This document shows, one piece after another, positions 41,709 through 54,799 of a stretch of DNA of 64,000 bases. Origin of the DNA: Beta vulgaris subsp. vulgaris (Eukaryota; Streptophyta; Magnoliopsida; Caryophyllales; Amaranthaceae); NCBI RefSeq assembly GCF_026745355.1, contig NC_079205.1:7176056-7240055 (forward strand), given 5' to 3'. The notes beneath the pieces are model-generated. The model was given only the letters and a program-made list of their open reading frames with translations. It was not told where the DNA came from and searched no databases. The number at the start of each line of letters is the position of its first letter. Positions within the stretch are counted from its first letter, which is position 1. A program made the translations under genes and the position numbers.

Positions 41709-44141
41709 TTTCTGAGGCCTTATAATGGAGTTCATGACCATTCTATGGAGTATCTGGTTGCACACAAACAACTTAATTTTCAACCAAGGTACGCAAAGCT
41801 TTCCTACCAAAATTATGGAACAAATCAGGATTTGGAAAAGAAGATGGTGGCAAACTTATGGAGAAAGTGAAGAAAGAGGGAAAGGAAAAATTGTAATACC
41901 CCATATTTTTAGTATTTATTTAAATAATTAAATATTTATTTCATATTCATTTTCTAAAATAAATATTTTTAAGCAAAGGGTATTTTAGTATTTTCACTGA
42001 TTTTTAATTATTTTGGCGGGAGTATGGCGCCAAAATTGGATTTGTTAAGCTTTTGGTATTAAATCCTAGTCAAAAAAATTCAGAAAACCAAAAAAAAAAA
42101 AAAAAAATTTTTTTAGGGGCCATATATTCCTACGGGATTTATGGTGATTGGAGGGAGTTTGTTTTCCTATAACTTCCAAATTTATGATGGAGGTTACAAA
42201 TCTTGGTTTAATCTCCTAATTTATGGTGAAGGTTACAAACTATTTAATTTTGAAATTAAGTACTACCTATTCTACTCCTATAAATACCCCATACCTTAAG
42301 CCATCTTTTCCACACAAAAACTTTGAAGAATCCATACTCTCTTACTTCAAAGTTCTTCTTTCTCTTCCTATCTATTCTAGTTTTATATTTCTTATTCAAG
42401 TTTCAATTTTCTTTGGTTTAAGAAAAATATTTTCATATTTCTTACTCAAAAATATTATGCTCATGATAGGTCATTCATGTTTATTCATGATTAAGTTCAT
42501 GTGGTAAATTACTTATTGGTTGGTTATAAGAAAGCTCAAGTATAAGAATAAGTGAAGATACTAGTATACTTTTGTGCAAGATCAAGGTACGTTATGTAGC
42601 TAGATCTTTTGAAATTGGTTTTATGTGATAAAGATTGTTTTATTAATGGTTGGATTGGTTTAGAAATTTGGTTTGAAATGGTTAATATTTTATTATTACT
42701 CTTGGAAGTGAAAAGAAGGAATGATTTTATCAATCATTTTTATATAGAAGTTTTGTTATCCTTTTTGGAAAATTAAATTATTTTTACAAGGAAAGGTTGA
42801 TTGGTTTTTATGAACTTTGAATGTTCAAAAAGTTGTTTATGAGGAAAGGAGGTTTATTCATGACTTACAAGTCATTTTATTATTATTTCCGCTTGATTAA
42901 TATCAAGAGATTCAAAGTCCACTTGTTGGCAATTATAGTTACCCCTTGATATAGCTCCGTGATGGGATGACTAGCTTGGGGGTGTGCACACTTAGCAAAA
43001 TAGAAGGGGAGATAAGAAGAGGAATTGTTTTCAGGATTATTTTTAATCCAAGTTGTTTGGAAAGAGTTTATTCTTAAAAGGTTATTCTTGAATTATTATT
43101 CAAGTGTTTGGAAAGAGTTTGTTCTTAAAAGGTTGTTCTTGAATTATTATTCAAGTGTTTGGAAAGAGTTTGTTCTTAAAATGTTATTCTTGAATTATTA
43201 TTAAGTGTTTGAAAATAGTTTATTCTTAAAGAGTTATTCTTGAATTATTGGTAATGGAGTTTTCGAAACGAAAAATTGTTATGAACTAACAAATGTGTTA
43301 CTTATCTAGTACATTTCGTACTCAGTTTTATACTGACGCGTATTTCCTTTTTCCTATTTGGCTTTGCCCTGTTTACCTTTTTGGTAAGCAGATTTGCAGG
43401 TGAATTTTGGATGTGCATGGGAGCATACTAGGAAGGGGATCTTCACTAGATTAGATGTTTTCATTATTTTGAGTATTGAGACAATATTTACTTTTATTAA
43501 TAAAAAGTATTATTATTATTTTTGGTTAAAGTCTTCCGCTGCAAGTTATTTGGTTAGTTCGTAGTTGGTTGCTGAAAGCGTGTTAGTCACGTGGCGGTAA
43601 TACTCCTAAATTACTCAAATATTATTTATTAAATTATTTATTTAAAAGCAAGTAACTTGGGGGTGTTACAAAAACAAACATGTTAAAGGAAACCAAGGCC
43701 TATAATTATACTGGTACGTATAGGAAAAACTGAAAAGAGGAGGACAAAAGTGGCTCTTGGAAGAAAAGTTGCAAGAAGGAAAAGAAGAATGTAAGGCAGC
43801 TTATGGATGGTCACTAGTGGAAAAAGGACAGGAAGTAGGCAGTGGAAGTGAGGCAATACAAGCAATGTCAAGTCTGCAAGCGGAGGCAAATGCAAACTTA
43901 AAATATGGACGGACTGCAGGAATATCGTTACACGGCTGAGAGCTCCCCTTAAAGCCCCGCCTCAAATACGAACAAAATTATGGGATATCCTTGTCTTGCT
44001 TGGTAATTTTGAAATTTTTATTGTTATTAATGTCAGTAGAGATAAAGTTGTTAGAGCTCATGACCTAACCGTAAAAGCTAGGAGAGCTAAATTAGTTAAC
44101 CTGTTGTTTATTTCTGCTTTATCAAAGAAAAAAAAAGTACA
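41709..44141 (+). mobile_element. LINE 3' end with RNase H, split by a solo LTR
   Basis: Left part (41709-41891): LWSIWLHTNNLIF and QIRIWKRRWWQ, the end of LINE RT. Right part (43671-44141): a plant LINE RNase H with AYGWSLVEKGQEVGSGSEAI, LQAEANANL, and a C-terminal RDKVVRAHDLTVKARRAK, then an A-rich tail at 44131-44141. Frames are shifted and contain stops. It has replaced or joined the gypsy pol at 41708. Confidence 0.7.
41892..43670 (+). mobile_element. Solo LTR (Tekay/Del-type gypsy)
   Basis: TGTAATACCCCATATTTTTAG to GGGGGTGTTACA, 1,779 bp, with flanks aaaat and aaaac. It contains a promoter-like ctataaataccccat at 42278 and four tandem copies of a ~50-bp unit (gtttggaaagagtttattct) at 43058-43255. 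Same family as the LTRs at 32823 and 33244; left behind by recombination between two LTRs. Confidence 0.82.
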
Positions 44142-44159
44142 GTAAAATAGTGTTTCTCC

Positions 44160-44990
44160 TCAAGAAATTAAATTTTCAAGGTGGAAAATAAGGCCCAAAG
44201 GGGTTATTTTTCACCAAGTTGTCGGAGTTATTGTCGCCGGAAAAATTGCCGGAGTTTTTGATGGGAGATACTTGCTGATGAAAGAGATGTAGTGAGGGAG
44301 TGATGGAGATAACTCCGACAATTATTTCGGCTAACTTTCCCATCAAGAACTCCGGCAATTTTTCCGGCTAACTTTCCGACGAAAATATCTCCGGCAACTT
44401 TTCCGGCCACATTATTAATATTAATTAAATTTTATAATTCTTATAATACACAAAATCGTACAATATTGACTTAAAAAAAAAGTGTCCAAGCACCTAAATT
44501 AGGTGCCCGAACCTGTGGTCAGGCGCCTAAATTAGGTGCTCAACCACAGGTACAGGCGCCTAAATTAGGTGCCTGAACCTGTGGTCGGGCACCTAATTTA
44601 GGTGTCCGAACCTGTGGTCAGGCACCTAAATTAGGCGCCCAACCACTAGTACAGACACCTAATTTAGGTGCCTGTACCTGTGGTGCGTGGTTGGGCGCCT
44701 AATTTAGGTGCCTGACCACAGGTTCGGGCACCTAATTTTGGTGCCTGGAAACTTTTTTTTTAAGTCAATATAGTCCGATTTTTGTATATTAAAAGAATTA
44801 TAAAATCTCATTAATAATGCAATAATGTGGCCTGAAAATTAGTCGGAAAAGTTATCGAAGTTATCGTCGCCGGATTTACTGTCGCCGGAAAAATTGCCGG
44901 AGCTTTTGATGGGAGATCCTTGTTGATGAAAGAGATGTAGTGAGGGAGTGATGAAGAGTGAGGGAGAGTGAAAGAGAGTGGGATAGTGAG
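44160..44990. repeat. Inverted/direct repeat module upstream of the cap methyltransferase
   Basis: A segment with cgccggaaaaattgccggag and gatgaaagagatgtagtgag occurs twice in the same direction (44229-44305 and 44876-44954). Between them lies an inverted pair of about 65 bp (44418-44482 with 44752-44815, both with tattgactt next to a long A or T run) that encloses a minisatellite. No protein is supported. Confidence 0.65.
44487..44752. repeat. Palindromic minisatellite
   Basis: About eight units of roughly 32 bp built from gcctaaattaggtgcc and gaacctgtggtc, with orientation changes after about 44660 so that the array can fold on itself. Confidence 0.85.
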
Positions 44991-44997
44991 TGTTAAA

Positions 44998-45025
44998 GTA
45001 TAAATACATATATATGTATTTATAC
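44998..45025. promoter_or_regulatory. Perfect 28-bp palindrome with TATA boxes on both strands
   Basis: Each half contains gtataaatac, so TATAAATA reads on both strands. It lies about 250 bp before the cap methyltransferase ATG. On the minus strand a CT-rich, leader-like stretch (ctctttcactctccctc) follows, so it could serve as a two-way core promoter. Confidence 0.5.
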
Positions 45026-45273
45026 AGGACGTTAATAGGAAAATTTAGGGCGGTATTTAGGAAATGAGCACAACAATATCTCACTCAAAGAAGTAAGACA
45101 TTTTAACACCTCTCCCACAAGTCTCACATTAGACATTACCATTAGTCGATAACTTCCAACCTTATTTCCCTCCATTTGAAGTTTCACCTTCTCAAAAAAT
45201 CCAGGGTTTATACAATTTCTCATACCTCAATTTATAAAATTTATCCCTCAATTTCTGGAAAATATTCGGGGTC

Positions 45274-48200
45274 ATGAAACGTGGGTATGAAGGTTCTCCA
45301 TCTGGGCCTCCTCAATCTCGATTCAAACCCAATCCAGAAGGTTAATTTTTTGCTATTTCATTCCTAATTATTTGATGTAAAGCAATTTTTAGGATAAAGT
45401 TATGACCTTTCTTATGTGAATTAGGGCTATGTTACTATGTACTATGTTTCAATGATATAAAATTTGAAGCTTTTTTGATTGACTTTTGTTGGTTTGCTCT
45501 CCTGTAATTAGGGTGTGTCGAGATTTAAGAAGAGCATATTAATAAAATCCACTTTAATTTTTTTTAGCCCCCTTTTTTCTGGGTCATTTGTGTTTTAGTA
45601 CATTGAACTATGTTTTGATAATGGTAATTTAGGAGATGGGCAATTTCTAGAGGAAGAAAGTACAAAAATTTATGCTAGGAATGTTGCTGATCATTACAGT
45701 GCAAGAACTAACCAGACATTGGAAGAACGAGAAGCAAGCCCAATTATACATTTGAAAAAGCTTAACAATTGGGTATTATTTTGTGAACTCTAAATAATTT
45801 TTTTCTGAATTTTTTTTTCATCATAAGAATTTCTTACATTTGTATGGAATCTTGTAGATAAAAAGTGTCTTGATTCAGCTGTATGCCCGTCGTGGGGATG
45901 TTGTTCTTGATCTTGCGTGTGGAAAGGTAATTTTGGTTTTATATGATTAGTGATATTGTTTAGTGATGTGACTTAATTCTGAATGTTTCTTTATCACATT
46001 ATGTGTTAGGGTGGAGATCTTATAAAATGGGACAAGGCAAGGATTGGATATTATGTTGGAATCGATATTGCTGAAGGCTCGGTATGGCATAAAATCTGAA
46101 TTATTACTTCCGCTGTTCTCTTCTGTTTTCTCGATTGGGGCTAAGTTAATTTTTTAGTTTTTGGTTCGGTTTTAGTTGATTTGAGAGGATTGGTGGGACC
46201 AAATGTAGTTAATGTGAGCGTGAAGTGGTAGGCTCTGACGATCATTTTTAATATGGGGCAATCTTCTAGGGACGGTCCGGAAGAGGAAAATGGGAGTGAA
46301 CAAAAAGGAAAGAGGGAGTAGTTGCTGTTATGGGTTTTCTCTTCTTTAGTGCTGCAAGCTGCTGAGGACTTGTCTGATAGCTGTGCTCAATGCTCTTCTT
46401 CTTGGTATTGCTATATAGCAAACTTAACTTTAGAGACTCTGTGCAGATAGAAGATTGTCGTACACGGTATAATGGTGATGCCGATCAGAATCAGCGTCGG
46501 AGGAAGTTTTCATTCCCTGCCCGCCTATTATGTGGAGATTGCTTTGAGGTAGTTCTGATCACAAGATGCTATCTGTGAAGATTTTATCTGATTATAAATT
46601 TTAAATAGATATATGTGATACTGTATGGTACATATTGCAATATAGTACTCCCTCCGTTTTCTTTAGCTATACTCACTCGTTTGTTTGAGTGTCAGTTAGA
46701 AAACTTTGACTATATCTAGTAATCTATGTACGAGAGAAAATATAATTATGAAATCTTGTTAGATTCATTTGAATGTGTAACTCAAACACTTACCTTTACA
46801 CAGTATTTTTACTAATACATTATGAAAGATACTAATGGTCATATTTGTGCATTAGAGACCCTGCGTGTTTCAAGTGAATATAACTTAGGAACACAGAGGA
46901 AGTTTTACTTAACTTTCGTGTTCCTGTTAGTAGCTGGCTGTTTCATCAACTATTGTATTTCTTATGGACAGTTGGACACATAAGAACTAAGCATGCTTCT
47001 TGGTAGATGCTGATACTTTTCTCTTTTCAGGTTCGCCTGGACAGAGAATTGGCAGAGGAAGCTCCCTTTGACATTTGCAGTTGCCAGGTTAGTCCTTGCA
47101 TAGTTGAGTCGGAATTCATGTTATCTTGGTAGCTTTAGACTTTCTCTTTGATAATAACTTAAGTCACTGATGTGTTGCCATTATTAGCACCTGGTACGGC
47201 ACATTGGTACTTTTTTTTGTTTTTGTTTTCATTTTGGTGTATTTCGGTATTTCCAATAAATATTATTGGTTTTATCAATTGCATGGGTACTTTGGACATA
47301 GGTTCACCTTAATTAGAACATTCTAATAGTAAAATGTATATTTCTCTTATTTTTGTTAAAGAGTATGAACCGTCTATTTCTGATAGATATTGACTATTAT
47401 CGATATGTATAGTGGTGAACTGAATATTGACGTGTTTGCTACCCTTCGATATCTTCAGTTTGCCTTGCACTATTCATGGTCTACTGAGGCACGTGCACGG
47501 CGAGCTTTGGCAAATATTTCAGCATTACTTCGGCCAGGAGGCATCCTGATTGGGACAATGCCTGATGCCAATGTTATCGTCAGAAAGTTCAGAGAAGGTT
47601 TCTTCTTTGACTAAATAAATTTTTGCTTGTGTTTGTGTACATGAGAAACAGTAAAATGTCAAGCAGAATTCCCTATTTTCAATGTTTTAACATTTGTGAC
47701 ATTGAGCATGGTAGACAGAGGAGGCTTTTTGTTACAAAGATCACACTTCTTATATTAGTATCCTGGATCTTCTGCCCCCTAATTAAGCCCTGTATTCATG
47801 TTCATTGAGGCTGTTACCGTCTGAAATGCGCAATTGTTTTAACTGCTGCTTTATTTGAACAGCTGTATGCTTTGCATGCCAGCTAATCGATTAGAGCTTG
47901 AAAATCATGCTGTGTTAAATTCATGTGTGTCAGGAAATAAGCTTGGTGAGAACCTTTGATGCTAACACCTAGTACTTCCCATGAATTTTCACTTCCTTCG
48001 TTATTTTGTGGTAAACCAAACAAGCGCTAAAAAGTAAGAAAAAGCAAACCAAAAACCATGCAGAACACAAATGTAGAGCATCCTCTGCTACTTCAACCCC
48101 TACGAACTTTTCTATGTATCATTCTTTTGAGCATTCCTCACTTGGTCAGTTTGTAGTTGATAGAGATGCATCCTTCCGCTCATTTAAGCTTTTTATGTCG

Positions 48201-51200
48201 CATTGCTATGTCCTTGTATTTCTCAAATTCGGTGGTTCAAAAAGATTTTAAACTGAACAATTTGACTTATCATGTCATGACACTCTTGAATTGGATACTT
48301 ATTTGGTTTCATGTCCTTAGTCATCCAATCTGCTGTGGGGAACATTCATTTATCATGATACCTGAAAGAGAAAATTGTCTTAAATTTTCTGCTCCATAAC
48401 ATCTTTTTAGGAGTTCGGCAAAAGTATAATATGAAGTCAGGATGTCTTCTTAAAGATAAACTGTCTTCCGAAGTCATGAGGATTCAACATGTTCAATTCT
48501 TGGTCGTTAAAGGGTAGACCATATGATAATTATTAAGTGATATTTTCTTCAGTTTTGTATCAGAGCTGGTCAAACTCAAGATACACCTCCTATAATTATT
48601 AGGTGATTTATATTTCTGTCCCTGAACTGGTCAAGACTCGGAATACACCTCCTAGAGTCCTAGGGTTTGAGAATCTGCTATATCTATATATAGGTGTGAT
48701 CATATACTGTTAACAGGTATCCAAACCTTTACCATAATTCTATCTTCTTCATGCTGTATTGTGGGAAATTTTGAACTTGTAAGGAAGTCAATACCAGTTC
48801 AACCTGTGTGTTTTAGTGGTTTCCCAGGTTATAATTGATTAAAACCATTAGAGAATGATAGCACAACAGCAAGAAGGAAATAGAGCTGGCCGCAGATGAA
48901 TATTGTATTTTAGCATGATTAGTCATTATTTGAACTTTAAAGAGTGATTCATATGATATTTCTAAGTCATCCCAAATAATAACTGTGTCTTGGAGAGATC
49001 TAATTTTCCTTAAATTATTTGCAGCGGAAGGTTTAGAATTTGGAAACAAAGTATTCTGGATACGTTTTGATGAGGATTATGCTGATAAGGTGCTGTTTTG
49101 TCCCTTTCTGTTGGCATCCATTTTTCTCAATTCTCATTCTTTTTCGTGGCTGGAAATTGCTCTTCTCAATGATTAATTACTGTTTTTGGGTTTCAGAAAC
49201 TCAGAGCTTCTAGTCCCTTTGGTATCCGGTACAAGTTTCACTTAGAGGTATTGGTTTGTCACTTTGTTGGATTGGAGGTTTTTGGACACTGCTTTATTGT
49301 AGAAGTCTGGTTGAATGAGACTGTAATCTGTTCAGGCTATGCTTCATAAGATTTCACTGAAATTATTGTGCTTTAAGTTTAATCAATTCACACTTAATAT
49401 CACAGATAAATGTGCTTCACTGCTTCTTTATATTAAGTTGGAGCATTATATATTACTGATGCAGTGATGCTCTGTTATGGTTTCTAGTGTTTGTTGGACA
49501 TCCTGTCTTACCTCTCATGAATTTTGTTGGTCAGTTTGTTTATGTATAAAAGATACGCCAGAATGGGAATGTTGTTATCATTTGTGTTATTTAGAAATTT
49601 GAAGTCCTTTTCTTCGAGTTCAGGTTTCCAGGATTCGTCCTAACCATGTATAATTATCTAGTCTTTCTTACGTATATGTCTTCTGAAATACCTAGTTTCC
49701 TTTGTAGGATGCTGTTGATTGTCCTGAATGGGTTGTCCCTTTCCATGTCTTCAAGTCACTGGCAGAAGAGGTATGGGTTTACGTTCTAGCATTCTTTGTT
49801 AGCACAGCAATGCTGTATATTTCTAGGCATTAATTGAGAGTCAAGAATATCTTTTGTTGTTTGACTAGTAGAAAGCTTGCTATTTTGAGCATAGTTTGTA
49901 TTAAATTTCCTGCAGGTAACTTCTTTTAGCTGACCTTTCAGTGTTGATAAACAATGGTGTAGACATTCAATATTGTGGTATAAATTGTAGAAAGGAAACT
50001 TATAATTGTGGAGGATAAACTTTAAGTAGGTTATAAACATGGGAATGCAAGGAACATGATGTCAATATGGTTTCATGTTGATGATGCTAGTTGTTTCAAA
50101 ACTCTTTTCTATTGCTAAACTGTTGGAACATGAAACTCTTATCAAAACCTTGATTCAGAATTTAGTATATATGGTCCTGATCTCTCTCCTTTTGGGTTCA
50201 TGACAACTTTTTACTTGAATTTTTTCTTTCATATTTTCCATCGTTTAATATTTGAGTCACCATAGCTTCACTTTGAGAATCTTCTTTATATATCCTAGCT
50301 TACAACTATCTGCGTTAGTTCATCTTTGTTGATCTGTATTCGCAGATATTATGATTAATTTTTTTGTCTCTATTATCCCCACTTTGCAGTTGACCTCTAT
50401 CATGCTCTCTCTGGGCTTATTTTGTGATATTTTTTCCAACTGGCACCTTTTTTGAAAAAATTATTTTATTTTTATAATTTATCCCTGTCTGTTACTTCTC
50501 TTTTTAGCTTTATTGGGTTGCCATGCTGATTGAGGTGCTTTTTTCACCAAAGCTGGCTAATTAGAGGATTGGGTTTTAATAAACTTGCGATTTGGGTCGC
50601 AAAGAAAGCTGTTGGTTACTATTTTTTCAAAAAAAAAAAGAGAACAGAAAATATGTGCAAAGAAGAATTCATATCGCTTAAGCAAGGGCAGTGGGATCTG
50701 TATATTCATATAAAAGACACTAATCAGAAGTACCACCATTGAGGTGTCTTGGCTGGTTAAGTAAATTATAGAGTGACTTGGTGTGAGATATTGTGGTCAT
50801 GTAATGGTAAATCTGGTGATGCAGATAAGATCTGATGGCATTCTCCGGGCTCTAAAGAAAATATACTGTCTATGGCTGGAGGTCATGTTTACCACACCAT
50901 CCCGTTTCAACTTCTATGATTATTACAACACTTTTGTCAGGGTTTTTTTTTTCTTATGTTTATTTGTTTTTTGAGGTGTAGAGGAGGGGGTTGTTTAGTT
51001 ATACACAAACCTAACCTGAATCTATGATAGTTGAGAGCCTGTCTCCAGAAGACTAATGATAAGAAAAGCATTAAGGGTTCGATTGATTTGATGGAAAACA
51101 TTTTCCATGGAAAATGGTTTTCCATGAAGATATTTTCCGGTGGAAAAAGCAAATGAATTAGTTTTTCTTTATTTGTTTTGATGGAAAAATATTAAGCAAA

Positions 51201-52828
51201 GAACGGGAAAATGGAGATATTGGGAATGAGAGAGTGGAGGAAAATGGGTCTCCTTCATATTTTAGAGGAAAATGTTTAAAAAGGGACGGAAAACTCTTTT
51301 CTACCTTAGTTTTCTTTTTAAATCCCTTGTCCAACCAAGTAATGGAAATTGAGAAAATATTTTTCCTCCAAAACAAATGGAGCCTACGTGGCCTGCTATT
51401 TCATTACAATGGAGGAAAATTATTGAGCTATCTGATTTAGTTCTGTATTGTCCAGACTTCAGAACTTCTGATGCCATCAGAAAAGCATTTAGGTGGTCTT
51501 TATTTAGTTGCCACATTTCCTTTCGTGGTAAAAGTTTTTGGACACTTTGACTATTTTATCCTCTACCCCACATGCAAAAAGCATAGACAATTGGGTCAAG
51601 TTATACTCTCTCTACGCTTTCCTTAATATTTGTGCAAAAAGGCATTTGTTGCAACTAACAAATAACAGTAGTATAATATGGCAGGTATCTTTAAGCCTTT
51701 AACCATTTCTTTATTTTTTTTTCTAGATTATGATACTGTTTGAAAGATTGATCTTGAAATAGATATCATCTTGTGGAAGAATAAATTTCATTCATGCCTC
51801 TGGTATTTTTGCAGTATGACTTTGAGCTAGTGTTTGCAAAAAACAATCATCAATTCGTTGAAGAATATTTGAAGAAGCCAGAATTTGTTGACCTTATGAG
51901 GAGGTTGGGTGCTTTGGGTGATAACCAGGATAAGAGTGAGTTATGTACTTCTTAGTGGTCATCTTCCTTCCACCCCTTCTGTAGTAGTAGCTTGTAAGAT
52001 TGCAACAGGAAATTAAGAAAGCCTTCTGTTTGGTTTGCACTTTCCATATCAATGGTTCTTGCTGTTGTCTGATTTCAGGTACGCTGACACCAGATGAGTG
52101 GGAAGTAGCGTACTTATATTTGGCGTTTGTGCTGAGAAAGGTATCCACTGGTTTACTGCTTGCTTTAAGACTCTTCCCTCTAGCCTGAAGTACGTGTGTC
52201 CTGAACTCCTGTCCTGCTGATGGTATATGAGATGTGACTAAGCTTAATTGGCAAAGTCTTTAGGAGGTTATACCTGATTTTGGTTCTTGAAGCTTTTCTT
52301 CCATCTGTTTGACTTTTGTCTTTTGCCTGTTTTGCACCAAAATGAAGTGTCAAATTCTTTAGGTTTTTTTAATGACACATCTTTCTATTATGTTTGGGCT
52401 CTGTTTTTCTTTGTTTGGTACCTCGGAAGAAAACTCGGGGTGAAAATGGAGGGGGAGACTGGAGAGGAGAAAGATGAATGTAAAGAGTAGGGAGTGAAAT
52501 GTGATATTCCTTCCTTCAGAAAGGACTTCCTTTTGTTCTTTTTTTACCCCCTCATTAGAAAACGAGTTTTTACTCTTAACGAATCAAACAAAGGAGAACA
52601 ATTCTTGCAGCCAAATACTTGAGGGTATACTAAGAATGTTTGCGTTTTTATGGAATGCTACTATTCTTTGATGAATCAGTTGTGAAGTACTTAGCAGTCT
52701 GAGATTATCTTTCTGTTCGATTTCAGCGAGGCCAACCAGACCAAAACCAAAAGCAAAATCAAAGTGAAAGAAAGGGCAAAGCAAAGAACCACCTATTAAA
52801 GGAGGACGTCACATACATTAACACTTGA
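45274..52828 (+). CDS. mRNA cap guanine-N7 methyltransferase (ABD1/RNMT family)
   Basis: Transfers a methyl group from S-adenosylmethionine to N7 of the guanosine cap of nuclear pre-mRNA. Thirteen exons, all with GT..AG borders and matching phase: 45274-45340, 45633-45772, 45858-45926, 46010-46081, 46447-46548, 47031-47087, 47459-47597, 49025-49089, 49197-49247, 49708-49770, 51815-51935, 52079-52140, 52727-52828. The product is 369 residues, about the length of plant homologues. Landmarks: FLEEESTKIYARNVADHYSA (family N-terminus), SAM motif I VLDLACGKGGDLIKW (residues 85-99), GIDIAEGSI (109-117), LLCGDCFE (143-150), FDICSCQFALHYSW (163-176, cap pocket region), LLRPGGILIGTMPDANVI (192-209), and a C-terminal TPDEWEVAYLYLAFVL. 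The tail is basic and Gln-rich. No triphosphatase or guanylyltransferase domain is attached, as expected in plants. Introns carry MITEs (46648, 51075). No defect was seen. Confidence 0.95.
46648..46902. mobile_element. Degenerate Stowaway-like MITE in intron 5
   Basis: Starts CTCCCTCCGTTTTC after TA; the right end cacagaggaag is a degraded match. About 255 bp. Confidence 0.45.
47598..49024. other. Intron 7 of the cap methyltransferase
   Basis: 1.4 kb, no element or exon recognised. Confidence 0.6.
49771..51814. other. Intron 10 of the cap methyltransferase
   Basis: 2.0 kb, AT-rich; contains the Harbinger-like MITE at 51075-51385 and nothing else recognised. Confidence 0.6.
51075..51385. mobile_element. 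Tourist/Harbinger-like MITE in intron 10
   Basis: The ends GGGTTCGATTGATTTGATGG and CCAAAACAAATGGAGCC are inverted with some mismatches; flanks taa and tac. Many internal ggaaaa / ttttcc pairs allow folding. Confidence 0.55.
52397..52602. mobile_element. Possible MITE in intron 12
   Basis: ttctttgtttgg near the left faces tcaaacaaaggag near the right. No clear target duplication; tentative. Confidence 0.3.
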
Positions 52829-54184
52829 GATTAACTGGACTTCGATTTGACTCAATCTTCGACTGCGACAACAAAGGATCACCAAGGTGGGCCAAGGTAC
52901 TATACAAGATGGCCAAAATACGGGCAGGCGTTTAGACCTTAAACTTGGGAAAGCTTTCAGTCGTTGCACGATCTGCCAAGCGTCGATCACACACTGGCTC
53001 AATTCATTTTTGTTAAGTATCATAAGCTTCTCCTCAGAGACAGTGGGTTATTTCAGTCTGTAATTACAAGGAGATGAACTTTAACTTTTGATCTTCTCTT
53101 CTTTGGAAGGTGGTAGGTTTAGGGATAACATAATTCCTCCTTTGTATTTTAACTTGCCAGAAGAACTACTGGTTTTGTACTCAATTTATTTTACGAGAAA
53201 GTTGATAAAAACACAATAGAAGTTAAACTTATAGTGATAGCCCTAATGACTCATTTATTTCAAATTATTCAGTAAATTAAACTTTATTAGTATTTTTTTT
53301 TTTGAAGGGAAACTTTATGAGTATTTTTATATTCTCATATAAACTGTAATCGAATTATTGCACCAATCTGATAAGAAGTTAAACTTTGCTTTGATTTATT
53401 AATTTTCTCTTGTAGAATGTGTATAATACTTGCATCATGTCTTATATTCATGATGAATTTTCTCCATTTACTTGTATCATATATTCATATGGGTCTCTTT
53501 CTGTCTCCTTTTTTTCATGTACTTCTGTAAAACTATGTCTAACCTACATGATTCAAGAAAAATAAAAAGCAAGTATTGGTTGAGTGGTCTATCTGAAATT
53601 CTCAAAGGATTTACCTCATAGTTCCTTTTTTTTTTTAATCGATTTACCCCTTTGTTTTTCCACCGTTTTTAAGACATCCATTTGAAAGTGGTTCAAGTGT
53701 GGATCAATAAAAATTCTAGAAGCTTAATAATAACTTTAATCAACATATTGCAACGAATTTCACAAAATCATATATAATATGTCTTACGTGTGTTTCTTTC
53801 CAATTTATAAATTTTGATTTTCACGCTAATGCTAAAATTTGACCATGAATATCTTTAATTATGTACAAGTAAAAATCATAAAAAGTTGATATTTGGAAAA
53901 TATATATCCAAATGAATCTAACATGATCTCACATGACTATTTATTTCTTAATATATAAATCACAAATGAAGGTTAAAGTGAAAAATGTAAATAATATCAA
54001 AGTATAAGATGTGTAAATTAAAAAGAAACAAATATAGTATTTTATATTGATATATTAATCTTAAAATATGATCAAGTTGATAAACTTCGACTTAAAAAAA
54101 GTAAATAAAAATAAAAAAGAGTACAAATAAACAACCACCCTAATTTAATTTATGTTCCTTTCTTATTCAAAGTCTCTTCTATAT
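52829..54184. other. Intergenic region after the cap methyltransferase
   Basis: 3' UTR candidate at 52829 to about 53200, then AT-rich DNA without recognised elements. Confidence 0.5.
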
Positions 54185-54381
54185 TTTTTTTATCCCATTA
54201 CGAGGAGTTTTCCACCATTTTTGACGAGTGGACTAATCTCCAGCGGGGATTTGCATGGGTATCTCAAAGGGCAACATTCCTCCCAACTGGAATTTTTTCC
54301 ATATCCAAAACTCAAACCCGAGACCAGTAGTTAAGGAGCGAGCGACTCTTAACCACTCATGCCAACCCCAATTGGTCAAAT
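54185..54381 (-). mobile_element. tRNA-derived SINE
   Basis: On the minus strand: box A-like ttggcatgagtgg, box B-like ggtctcgggtttgag, and an A-rich tail at 54192-54185. A perfect 12-bp duplication, tctcttctatat, flanks it (54173-54184 and 54382-54393), marking a young insertion. Confidence 0.85.
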
Positions 54382-54799
54382 TCTCTTCTATATGAAGTGT
54401 ATTCCTATATTGATGGTTCAAAGTCTCTTGAGTTTCTGACTAGGTCAGCTTGTCATCTCCCCCATTAGGCATTATTAGCATCATCAATGTATCATCAATT
54501 CATCTAAACCAAAAATCAGCCCAAAAGTTTGAGACTTTCATATTCATCCATATTTTATATAGATAAAGCCAATATAAACTAATTATCACCAATTCCCAAA
54601 AGATTTTTTCCCTAGATTTTTAAATTATAGTAACAAAATATATCCAGAAATAGAAATGGAAAGTCCTTCACTTTTAAGCAATCTAATTTTAAAAGTCTTA
54701 TCCTCTTCCATTCTTAAACTCCTCGAATATTTCACTCAACAAAATTCCCTCATTTTCTCTCTCCTAAATCACCCCTAAAAAAAGGTGTTAAATTTCACC

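Noticed and set aside
51894..52148. Minus-strand ORF across exons 11-12
   Set aside because: Shadow of the cap methyltransferase exons, which match the family with correct splice phases.
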